From NCBI GenBank assembly GCA_947561395.2, contig OX387188.1, forward strand, positions 9,656,150 to 9,720,149: a stretch of DNA of 64,000 bases. Direction: 5' to 3'. Within the stretch, counting starts at the first letter, position 1, and every line of letters starts with the position of its first letter. A model generated the notes under the pieces. The model worked only from the letters and a program-made list of their open reading frames with translations. It did no database searches and was not told the origin of the DNA. Both the position numbers and the translations under genes were made by a program. Origin of the DNA: Buxus sempervirens (Eukaryota; Streptophyta; Magnoliopsida; Buxales; Buxaceae). Positions 53,996-62,655 of this stretch are shown here, one piece after another.

Positions 53996-56010
53996 AGGTC
54001 CTAATGAGCCTTCATCTTCAGGAGAATTATATTTAGAAGGCTCACAAAAAACCCAAAAAGATTTTTCTATTTTTTCTAGAAAATTTAAATTTTTCAAAAA
54101 GGTCAAAACCACTTATGAACCATATAATCAAACCAAATTGGACCAGGTTGAATATGACTTCGACCTTGAGCTTGACTTTGATCTCATGGGGATCGAAGAA
54201 GAGACCGAGGTCGAAGAAGAAGACGTTCCAAAAAAAATTGAATATCAATTGGAACGTCATGAAAAGGGGGTCCAACCTAATATCGAGGAGACCATTTCCA
54301 TAAATCTTGGGACCAAAGATGACCCAAAAATAGTAAAAATCGGGGCATGCCTATCTGATGTGCAGCAAAATGAAATGTCACAGTTTTTGGTAGATTACAA
54401 GGATGTGTTCGCTTGGTCGTATCGGGACATGTCGGGGTTGGACACTAACATGGTGGTGCACAAGTTGCCAATTTTGCCAGGGGTTAAGCCAATCAAGCAG
54501 AAGCTGAGAAGATTGAAACCTAAATGGACCCTGAAGGTCAAGGACGAAGTGGTCAAGCAATTTCAAGCCGGATTTTTGGCAATCTCCACATACCCCGAGT
54601 GGCTCGCAAACATAGTGCCGGTACCAAAGAAGGACGGGAAAGTCAGAATGTGCGTAGACTACAGAGATCTAAATAAAGCAAGCCTCAAGGATGATTTTCC
54701 ACTTCCACACATAGACATCTTGGTGGATAATACTACGGCACACAGCCTATTCTCGTTCATGGATGGTTTCTCTGGATACAATAAGATCAAGATGGCTAAG
54801 GAAGATCAAGAGAAAACAGCATTTATCACGCCTTGGGGTACATTCCACTATACAGTCATGCCATTTGGGCTCAAGAACGCTGGGGCAACATACCAGCGGG
54901 CCATGACTGCACTATTCCATGACATGATCCATAAGGAGATGAAAGTCTACGTGGATGATATGATTGCCAAATCGTGCAAAGAAGAGGACCACTTGATCAA
55001 TCTGAAGAAAGTGTTTGATCGTCTCAGAAAGTACAGTCTACGGTTTAACCTGACTAAATGCGTCTTTGGGACTACATCAGGGAAGTTGCTGGGATTTATT
55101 GTGAGCCGAAGAGGAATTGAAGTTGACTCGGCTAAAGCCAAGGCCATAATTGAAATGCCATCACCCAGAACAGAGAAGGAGATTAGGGGTTTTCTTGGAA
55201 GAATTCAGTACATAAGCCGGTTCATAGCACAACTCACGGCTATTTGTGAACCAATTTTCAAACTTCTGAGGAAGGATAACCCAACGGTCTGGAATGAAGA
55301 TTGCCAAGAAGCCTTTGACACAATCAAGGAGTATTTACTGAACCCACCTGTGCTAGTGCCACCAACTCCAGGAAGACCACTGATCCTGTACTTGTCAGTG
55401 TTGGAAACATCGATGGGATGTGTCTTGGGGCAACATGATGAGACTGGTAGAAAAGAAAGGGCAATTTACTATCTGAGTAAAAAATTCACAGAATATGAAG
55501 CCAAGTACTCACCATTGGAAAAGACTTGTTGTGCTCTAGTGTGGGCAACTCAAAGGCTAAGGCATTACTTCTTTAGTCACTCTACACTATTGATATCCCG
55601 AATGGACCCCCTGAAATATTTATTTGAGAAACCGGCACTGATTGGCAGAACAGCAAAGTGGCAGTTACTACTATCCGAGTTTGACCTCACGTACATCACT
55701 CAGAAAGGGATCAAGGGGCAAGCCATTGCTGATCACCTGGCTGCACATCCTTTGCCAGAATACCAACCTCTAAAGACTAACTTTCCTGATGAGGCAATTC
55801 TGTTTACTGAAGAGGAGGAAAGTGAAAGTACTTGGCAGATGTTCTTCGACAGGGCCGTCAACATGAATGGAAATGGAATTGGGGCAGTCTTGGTCAAACC
55901 AGATGGTTCACACATCCCTATTGCAGTGAAGCTGAGATTCCCGTGCACCAATAATATTGCAGAGTATGAAGCATGTATAATTGGGTTGCAAGCCGCCATA
56001 GATCATGAAG
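53922..56010 (+). pseudogene. pol: Family A copy 2 RT and RNase H, cut by Copia insertion
   Basis: This long open frame encodes reverse transcriptase and two RNase H modules. RT motifs: PKKDGKVRMCVDYRDLN, FSFMDGFSGYNKI, MPFGLKNAGATYQ, and the catalytic YVDD (54948-54959), followed by LGFIVSRRGIEVD. The first RNase H region has YYLSKKFTEYEAKYSPLEK and SEFDLTYI. The second, archaeal-type RNase H starts at WQMFFDRAVNMNGNGIGAVL (first Asp 55848-55850; usual FDG is FDR). Dual RNase H is a known Tat feature. The frame is cut at GLQAAIDHE by the Copia LTR at 56011, so integrase is not in view. Confidence 0.93.
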
Positions 56011-56149
56011 TGTAAGTGTGAAAACTCACACTCCTGTTATGGCAAATGTTTGACAAATTATGTATTCTAATAAATCTTCAAGATGTGCAGATTAAACAAT
56101 GAAAATTCAGTGAATTTAGTAAAGAAGAAGAAGACGATGCTACCACACA

Positions 56150-56256
56150 GCTACCACGCCGCTGGTAGCCCAATGAAATGAAAGATTTTCTACACAGAGC
56201 ATTTTATTGTAAAGGCACTTGCGAAGATTAACGCCGCTGCCACCCCGCTGGCAGCG
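56150..56256. repeat. Upstream hairpins of the Copia LTR
   Basis: GCTACCA/TGGTAGC around CGCCGC (56150-56169), and CGCTGCCA/TGGCAGCG around CCCCGC (56235-56256), both perfect. A third, imperfect GCTAGCAGC/CTCGCTGGCAGC cluster lies at 56312-56332. Stem A-T in the first is G-C in the second, while the NCC(G)GC loop end is kept. Confidence 0.88.
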
Positions 56257-56755
56257 CATAAGTGAATTAGTGTTTTGAAAGAAAGGTCCGTGCACATGCC
56301 GCGTACTCTCCCGCTAGCAGCTCGCTGGCAGCGCGCTTTTAACTGATTCAACTTGTTCTGAGCGGGACTTGAGTCCGCTTCCAGCCGTCTACACCGATCG
56401 CTTCACGACGCCACCAGCACTCTACGCGATCTGAGTTTTATTCTTTAAATAGACGTGTTGTAATTTTTAATTGCGACTTTTTTCTTTGGATCATTTTTTG
56501 ATTTTGAATCTTGAGGTATTTGAGATTCGATCAAATCTTCTTTAGAGAGTCGGCGATCGAGTGAGGGGGAGATCTGAGATAGATCACCTGGAATTGAAGG
56601 TAGAGGATTCTTCTTCAATTCGAAACTTCATCTGATCGTGTGATCGCCTGGACTGGTGATCGGCTTTGATTGATGCGTAGGTGGATTCCTACTGCATTGG
56701 ATCGTCTCAGTGGATTCTGAGGTGATTGTTGCGATCTGGATTGATCGTGTTTTGC

Positions 56756-56892
56756 AGCTTGTGGATTCAAGTTGTGTTGCAGTTCGTGGATTCGAACTGT
56801 GGATCACTGGTGAGTGATTGTCTGCAATCTGGACTGATCGTGTTCTGCAGCTTGTGGATTCAAGCTATGTTGCAGTTCGTGGATTCGAACTG
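56756..56892. repeat. Downstream hairpins of the Copia LTR, TGGATT loop
   Basis: Four inverted repeats with one loop, TGGATT, and two stem types: AGCTTG/CAAGTT (56756-56773), CAGTTCG/CGAACTG (56780-56799), AGCTTG/CAAGCT (56849-56866), CAGTTCG/CGAACTG (56873-56892). They come as a duplicated pair with a period of 93 bases. Constant loop and changed stem is a clear sign of structure, or of templated palindrome formation. Confidence 0.92.
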
Positions 56893-57125
56893 TGGATTGC
56901 TGTTGAGTGAGTTCAATTGTAAAGGTTAAGTGTGTACTCCTTTGTAATTGTCGTTTCATTCAATAGTGGATTTTCGAAGGGTTAGTCGCCTCATATAGAC
57001 TCAAGGTTTTTCCTGAATCTGGATCCAGGTTTCCTCGTATAATTCTCTGTGTATTGTTTCCGCATTGTTAAATTCTGAATTGTTGTAGATCGTGGACCTA
57101 TAGAGTAGTCCTCTACTCTTTCAAG

Positions 57126-57137
57126 TGGTATCAGAGA
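57126..57137 (+). promoter_or_regulatory. Copia primer binding site (initiator tRNA-Met)
   Basis: TGGTATCAGAGA matches the standard TGGTATCAGAGC complement of initiator tRNA-Met except for the last base. It fixes the LTR end and orientation. Confidence 0.92.
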
Positions 57138-57183
57138 CTATTCACTTTGAATTGCTATACAAAGTGTGATCTAGATCTATAGC

Positions 57184-59301
57184 ATGGATTTTGGAAAAGA
57201 AGGAGGATCTGCCTCTAGACCTCCATTGTTTGAAGGTAACAATTATTCTTACTGGAAAGCAAGAATGAGAGCTTACCTGAAATCAATCGATGAGCGTGTC
57301 TGGCTCTTGGTTTGTAATGGCTATCATCCACCTGAGATCACAACAGAAGGAGGTGTTGTGATCCCTAAACCTCATGATCAGTGGACTAAAACTGAATCTG
57401 ATCAATGTGGATGGAACAACAAGGCAATGAATGCCTTATTTTGTGCTGTTAGTGTTGAGGAATTCAGGAGAATTTCCTCATGTGAAGTTGCTAAGGAAGC
57501 TTGGGACATTCTTGAGGTCACTCATGAAGGAACCTCAGCTGTCAAGCTTTCCAGACTTCAAAGACTTACTACATCTTTCGAAACTCTATATATGAAAGAT
57601 GATGAGTCTTTTGATGAGTTTTATGCTAAACTCTCAGATATTGTTAATTCTAGTTTTAATCTTAGAGAAAAAATCTCTACATCAAAGGTTATTAGAAAAA
57701 TCTTAAGATCTTTGCCTGAAAAATTCAGACCTAAAGTAACTGCAATACAAGAGGCAAAAGATGTAGATAACATGAGAATTGAAGATCTGGTAGGATCTTT
57801 ACAGACTTATGAGCTAGATCTGAATATTCCTAAAAGAAGTAAAGGAATAGCTCTAAAATCTGTAAAATCTGTAAATACTGAAGAATCAGATAATTCTGAT
57901 GTTGATATGGATGAACTTGTTCTCTTAGCCAAAAAGTTTAAGAAAATATTTAAAAAGAGACAATCCAATTCTTCATCATCCATGGACAGATCAAATAGGA
58001 GATCTGATAAGAAAATGTCTGATCCAAGAAAGGAGAAGAAATTTTCTCAGAATGATGAAGTCCAATGTTACAAATGTAGAGGATTTGGACATGTTGCATC
58101 TGATTGTCCCTCAAAGGATAAAAAGAAAAAGACGAATTATCAGGTTACTTGGGATGACAGTAACACTGATAATTCTTCACAATCTGATGAGGATATTTCT
58201 GCTAATTTTACTGCTTTCAATTCTTTTTACTCATCCTCTTCTGGTAGTTCAATCTCTGGAATTGCAGGAGATAATAAAGAGACTTTATCAGATGACGAAG
58301 AAGAACTACAAGAAGCCTACAATCAGCTCTATAAGGAATTCAATAGAGCTCAGAAGAAAGTCAAGAAACTGAGTAAAAAATTGAAGGAATCAGAAACAGA
58401 GAAAAATAAAGCTCTTGCAGAAATTGAGTCAATAAACCAGAAGTTACTTGAAAGACATGCCAAAGAAGATTTTCTGGTAACTTCTTTAACTGAAAAAACT
58501 GAAAAACTAAAAGAAAAGGAAGCTCAGATTTCTGCACTTCAAGGTAAAGTGATTGAACTTGAGAAAGTTTCAAATTCAAGTAAATCTAATGCTTCAAATT
58601 CTTCTACAGGAAATCATCAAATTAATGAGGAATCAATTTCAAAGGAAGTTCCTGAAAGCTCAAATTCTGCTGAAAAGAGAATGAGTGTAAGTAATCAAAA
58701 CAAGGAATCTTCACAGAAAATTTCTGCTGGAGAATTAAGATCAACAGGTAAACCTTCAACTTCTGAGAAATCTAAATCTGTACAGTTTAGAAATACTGGC
58801 AAATCTAGAAATGTTGATTTTTTTGAACATAGGTTCATACCTGTATGCCATCACTGCAATAAAAAGGGTCATATAAGACCAAAGTGTTATGCACTGCATG
58901 GTTTCCCTGATGGATATTTAGATAATAAGAGAAAAGATGAATCTGGAAAAGTTGTAGACCCTACCCTGTACAGAGGAATGATTGGGAGTCTACTGTACTT
59001 AACAGCAAGTAGACCTGATATAAGCTTTAGTGTGGGAGTTTGTGCTAGATATCAGGCTAATCCTAAAGAATCTCATCTGAATGCTGTAAAAAGGATTATA
59101 AAATATGTTAATGGAACTGTTGATCTGGGAATTTGGTTTTCCAAAGAGACAAACCCACATCTTACTGGATACACTGATGCTGATTGGGCTGGGTGTATGG
59201 ATGACAGAAAAAGCACCTCTGGTGGTTGTTTTTACATGGGTAATAATCTCATTGCCTGTGTGCGCACCCGATTTCGGTCGCACGACGAGGCGCACGCATA
59301 A
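57184..59301 (+). CDS. SIRE-type Copia gag fused to RNase H end (deleted pol)
   Basis: A 705-codon open frame starting MDFGKEGGSASRPPLFEGNN. Residues 1-210 are the Copia gag core (NYSYWKARMRAYLKSIDERV, then SLQTYELDL). A CCHC knuckle lies at about 295-308 (CYKCRGFGHVASDC), a coiled coil at about 370-465, and a second knuckle at about 555-570 (CHHCNKKGHIRPKC). At about residue 585 the frame passes straight to YRGMIGSLLYLTASRPDISF and YTDADWAGCMDDRKSTSGG, the end of Copia RT/RNase H. Protease, integrase and most of RT are missing by an in-frame deletion. From 59259 the codons are LTR sequence of the inserted family B element. Gag could still be made; enzymes would have to come from elsewhere. 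Confidence 0.9.
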   Translation: MDFGKEGGSASRPPLFEGNNYSYWKARMRAYLKSIDERVWLLVCNGYHPPEITTEGGVVIPKPHDQWTKTESDQCGWNNKAMNALFCAVSVEEFRRISSCEVAKEAWDILEVTHEGTSAVKLSRLQRLTTSFETLYMKDDESFDEFYAKLSDIVNSSFNLREKISTSKVIRKILRSLPEKFRPKVTAIQEAKDVDNMRIEDLVGSLQTYELDLNIPKRSKGIALKSVKSVNTEESDNSDVDMDELVLLAKKFKKIFKKRQSNSSSSMDRSNRRSDKKMSDPRKEKKFSQNDEVQCYKCRGFGHVASDCPSKDKKKKTNYQVTWDDSNTDNSSQSDEDISANFTAFNSFYSSSSGSSISGIAGDNKETLSDDEEELQEAYNQLYKEFNRAQKKVKKLSKKLKESETEKNKALAEIESINQKLLERHAKEDFLVTSLTEKTEKLKEKEAQISALQGKVIELEKVSNSSKSNASNSSTGNHQINEESISKEVPESSNSAEKRMSVSNQNKESSQKISAGELRSTGKPSTSEKSKSVQFRNTGKSRNVDFFEHRFIPVCHHCNKKGHIRPKCYALHGFPDGYLDNKRKDESGKVVDPTLYRGMIGSLLYLTASRPDISFSVGVCARYQANPKESHLNAVKRIIKYVNGTVDLGIWFSKETNPHLTGYTDADWAGCMDDRKSTSGGCFYMGNNLIACVRTRFRSHDEAHA

Positions 59302-60345
59302 TGACTCGGGGTTTGTTTGGAGTCGCCACTGCCTGATGGGGTGCAGGCAGACACCCGGGTGCCTAAGTTCTTCTTCTAAGGCTTTTGGTCTGCGGCTTTG
59401 AGATTCTAAGTAGGGGCTCGGTTGCGGTCTGGGGAAGTCCGTAGACACCCCAGTCCACCCCGTCAAGTGATGGGTCCCATAGGTTTCCCTGGTTTGAGTC
59501 AACTTTGGTCTCTCACTCACCCGATTCCTATTCCAGCATGCAATTTTGATTAAGTCTGGCGGGACCGCCAAAGTGGTGTGGGTCCCTTTACTTGATTTTA
59601 TCTTTTTAATTAAGATGATCTGGGCCTGGTGGGGTGAGCCCCGTTGGAAGGCCAACGGTATCCCTTGGTGGGCCAAGTGTGGCTCGCATGTTCCTTGGTG
59701 GGCCAAGTGTGGCCCTTTGGATTTTGGCTCACTTTGAATTGATTTTATTTTAGAGTTCAAGTTGGATTAGTTAAGTGGATTTCATGCCAAAAGTGGGCCG
59801 GGATTGCTTTGTGGGCCCTTGAGTGGGCCCCACAATTGGTTGCCAAGTGATTTTGATTTTATCTTTCTTATCTGTGTCAAAATGGGCCAAGCATTGGGCT
59901 TGGGGCCCTTTACCTGGGCTTGGGCTTGAAAGCCCAAGGCTTCCTGAATTAGGGTTTGGAAACCCTAAGTTGGTCGGGTTCATGGGCTTAGTGGGCCCGA
60001 TAGGCCCTACCCGTGGTCTCGGCCAAACCACATCCTACTTTAATCATGCATGGCTCAATTAGGGCTTGGGTGGGCCTCAAGTGGTCTGGCCCACTCAAAT
60101 CTTTTATTATCTTAGTTAAACAAAATGAATTGGTCGGGCTTGGTGGGCCCCGTTGGAAGGCCCACTGGAAACCAAGTTGGACCAAGGTTCCAAGCCCCAT
60201 GTTGGGTTTCCAGGTGACCTGGAAACCCTATTTGTTCATCCGGTTCGGTTTGGAAATAAAACCCACATTCAGCAATAATCACTTGAGAAAATATACAAGA
60301 TTGACACCCTATCAAGAAAAAATTGGCTCATTGTGCTGGGTCCAA

Positions 60346-60470
60346 GGGGAGGTACCCGGGGGCCCTGTGGGCGAAGCGAAGTGGAGCCCACGAGGTGGGG
60401 TACCTCCCCGTACCAAGGTACGAGTTGGATGCGCAACGAACAAAGGGGGTGGGGGGCGAAGCCCCCCCGC
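60346..60470. repeat. GC-rich strong hairpin cluster in B3
   Basis: GGGGAGGTACCC (60346-60357) pairs perfectly with GGGTACCTCCCC (60398-60409), enclosing a second stem GTGGGC/GCCCAC (60367-60372, 60386-60391). Then come CGTACC-AA-GGTACG (60409-60422) and GGGGGGC-GAA-GCCCCCC (60451-60467). Copies B1 and B2 lack this block at the same place. GCGAAGC words recur in two loops. Confidence 0.9.
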
Positions 60471-60614
60471 GGTACAGTAAAGGGCATTTTCGGAAATTTT
60501 CAAAAATATAGCATTTCGGCAGGCTTTTAGGGGTATGCGCCGACCTCGGGCACTAGGCGCGAGGTCGGCGCGGGCCGGGCGGACCAAAACAGCGAAAAAA
60601 CGTGTAAAAATGAG

Positions 60615-60870
60615 GTGGGCGCCAGGTGGGCGCGAGCTAGGCGCCAGGTGGGCGCAAGCTCAGCGCACCCAAAAAAGGTGGGCGCGAGCTCGGCGCCAGG
60701 TGGGCGCGAGCTCAGCGCACCCAAAAAAGGTGGGCGCGAGCTCGGCGCCAGGTGGGCGCGAGCTCAGCGCACCCAAAAAAGGTGGGCGCGAGCTCGGCGC
60801 CAGGTGGGCGGACCCAAGCTAGGTGAGCGTGAGCTCAGCGCGAGGTGAGCGCGAGCTCAGCGCAGACCCC
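60615..60870. repeat. Downstream palindrome array of B3, GGGCGC stems
   Basis: A 52-bp unit (GGTGGGCGCGAGCTCGGCGC, CAGGTGGGCGCGAGCTCAGC, GCACCCAAAAAA) repeats about three times with partial units on both sides. Each unit has two hairpins with 7-nt loops, such as GGCGC-GAGCTCG-GCGCC and GGGCGC-GAGCTCA-GCGC. It occupies the LTR position of the B1 and B2 downstream arrays. Frames on both strands are open only because of the repeat's composition. Confidence 0.9.
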
Positions 60871-61515
60871 GACTCTCTGTTTTTTCTCTCCAAACTCCAT
60901 TTCCGACTGTTTTCGAGGTCTGTAAGCACTTTCTGGGGATCCTTGGAACCCCAGAAGACCTCTAAACACAAATGGAAATTAATCTAACCTAACACATCCT
61001 CACCACTCTTCGCTCAAATCTCCCTGGAAACTTACAAATCCGAAACAAACTATTAACAGAACATGAATAAACTTCCGAAATCAAAACCCTAACTAACAGA
61101 ACATGGTTATGAAGAAGGGAACATGGGGTTTTATGGGTTACAACAACACGGATGGAGAATTCATGGGGGAACAGGCTCCCCCTTCGAATCAAGCAAGCAA
61201 TGACAAACCAGATATTAGAGATGCACGGGAAGCTTGATTTGTATATATTGAACAAAAGAAAATGGAGAGCTCACCTTGGTTCTAGGTCTCTGTAGAGTAG
61301 GCCGGAGGGTTCCTTGGAGCCAACGAGCAGCTACCGGAGCACCAACAACAAGATCCTCTTCGGGTTTGATGAGGAGGAAGAGGAAGGGAGGGAAGGAGTG
61401 TGTCTGGTCTTTTCTTCAAAATCCCGAACCCAGAAAATGCCCAACCGAAACTCTCCCACCAAAATTTTTCCAAACCCGAAATCAGCCAACCCCCTGCAAT
61501 GAAGACTCTCGCGGC

Positions 61516-61522
61516 TTATATA
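61516..61522 (-). promoter_or_regulatory. TATA motif of family B copy B3
   Basis: The minus strand reads CCTATATAAGCC. A perfect hairpin GCTCACCTT/AAGGTGAGC (61543-61572) lies about 20 bases upstream (to the right), so again a hairpin precedes TATA. Its stem contains GGTGAGC, a word also used in the downstream array near 60827-60850. Confidence 0.6.
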
Positions 61523-61868
61523 GGCAAGGGAAATGGGGTGCCGCTCACCTTGCCGCCCAGCTCAAGGTGAGCGCATACCCCCTGCCACGCCCGCTTGAGC
61601 GACCAAATGATTAAAAACCCATTAATGCGGCCGCCCGTTTGTTTTAAAAATCTGAAAATTAGGATATGGTCCCTGGGATATTTAGGTTTAATATTATTTT
61701 ATTTAGATATTTTCAGATACTTTCAGATTGGTCCCTGGGATATTTTGAATGTTTGGATATTTACGGATTTGATCCCCGAGATATTTTCCTGCGCAACTCG
61801 CCACGTGTGCAGCTTTTTGCCACGTGCGCAGTTCGCCGGTTTTGCTGCTCGGGAACCTCGCCAGCTCA

Positions 61869-62545
61869 TATTTTCTTCACCCGGGCTCCGATCTGGGCAA
61901 ACTCAGTGGCGTTAGAATCGTATCGGAGCCCTCTATCCCATGACTTAGGGGTAGGCCTTTGGATCGGATTTTAGCAGAAAGTCAACTTTTGGCTCCGCTG
62001 AAGTTTGACTGCCCGCAGAACCTTAATCCGGACTCCGATTCCTGCAAACTCAGTTGCATTGGAATCGTGTCGAGATTCTCTATCCAATGGTATAAAGCAA
62101 GGCCTCTGGATCGGATTTTGGCAGAAAGTCAACTTTTGGCTTCGCCCAAGTTTGACTGCCCACAGAACCTTAATCCGGACTCCGATTCCTGCAAACTCAG
62201 TTGCATTGGAATCGTGTCGAGATTCTCTATCCAATGGTATAAAGCAAGGCCTCTAGATCGGATTTTGGCAGAAAGTCAACTTTTGGCTTCGCCCAAGTTT
62301 GACTGCCCGCAGAACCTTAATCCGGACTCCGATTCCTGCAAACTCAGTTGCATTGGAATCGTGTCGAGATTCTCTATCCAATGGTATAAAGCAAGGCCTT
62401 TGGATCGGATTTTGGCAGAAAGTCAACTTTTGGCTCCGCCCAAGTTTGACTACCCGCAGAACCTTAATCCGGACTCCGATTCCTGCAAACTCAGTTGCAT
62501 TGGAATCGTGTCGAGATTCTCTATCCAATGATACAAAGCAAGGTG
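61869..62545. repeat. 147-bp tandem repeat, about five units, in B3
   Basis: The unit contains GGATTTTGGCAGAAAGTCAA, GACTCCGATTCCTGCAAACT and GAATCGTGTCGAGATTCTCT, with a period of 147 bases. Since 147 is 49 codons, the frame stays in phase and gives a 190-codon repetitive frame on the plus strand and others on the minus strand. B1 has one copy of the homologous block (near 14600) and B2 two (near 41205 and 41345), so this is LTR repeat expansion and not a gene. Confidence 0.93.
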
Positions 62546-62655
62546 GCCAAATATCACTTAATGAAAAAGTCAACTTTTTGTCCCCTCTGGGTTTGACTTT
62601 CTGCCAGGGTTTTCATTTTCAGCAATTCCAGGGGTGCAAAAATAAGGTGCTTATA

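Larger units (their letters stand above)
56011..57123 (+). mobile_element. SIRE-type Copia 5' LTR
   Basis: It begins TGTAAGTGTGAAAACTC directly in the RNase H codons of family A copy 2 and ends CTCTACTCTTTCA, two bases before an initiator tRNA-Met primer site. Length 1113 bp. Preceding bases TGAAG (56006-56010) are the expected left half of the site duplication. It holds palindromes upstream (56150-56256) and downstream (56756-56892) of a TTTAAATAG motif (56444). Confidence 0.9.
59259..62655 (-). mobile_element. Family B LTR (copy B3), minus strand
   Basis: The minus strand begins TATAAGCACC (TGTAAGCACC with one change) at 62655 and ends GGTGCGCACA at 59259. It interrupts the Copia RNase H. 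Flanks GCCTG and GCAGT do not match. On its upstream side (62656 on) a purine tract GCAAAGAGGGACTGC abuts the LTR, so it looks like the 3' LTR of a longer element whose internal region continues to the right edge. It holds a five-fold 147-bp repeat, TATATAA (61516-61522), a GC-rich hairpin cluster and a 52-bp repeat array. Confidence 0.85.

Noticed and set aside
60535-60848. Arg/Ala/Gly-rich open frames of 65-95 codons
   Set aside because: They are composition effects of the GC-rich 52-bp palindromic repeat and occur on both strands.
61959-62531. 190-codon repetitive protein (49-residue repeats)
   Set aside because: The frame follows a 147-bp tandem repeat inside an LTR, other frames on both strands are open as well, and the homologous block in two other LTR copies has one or two units with no matching frame.
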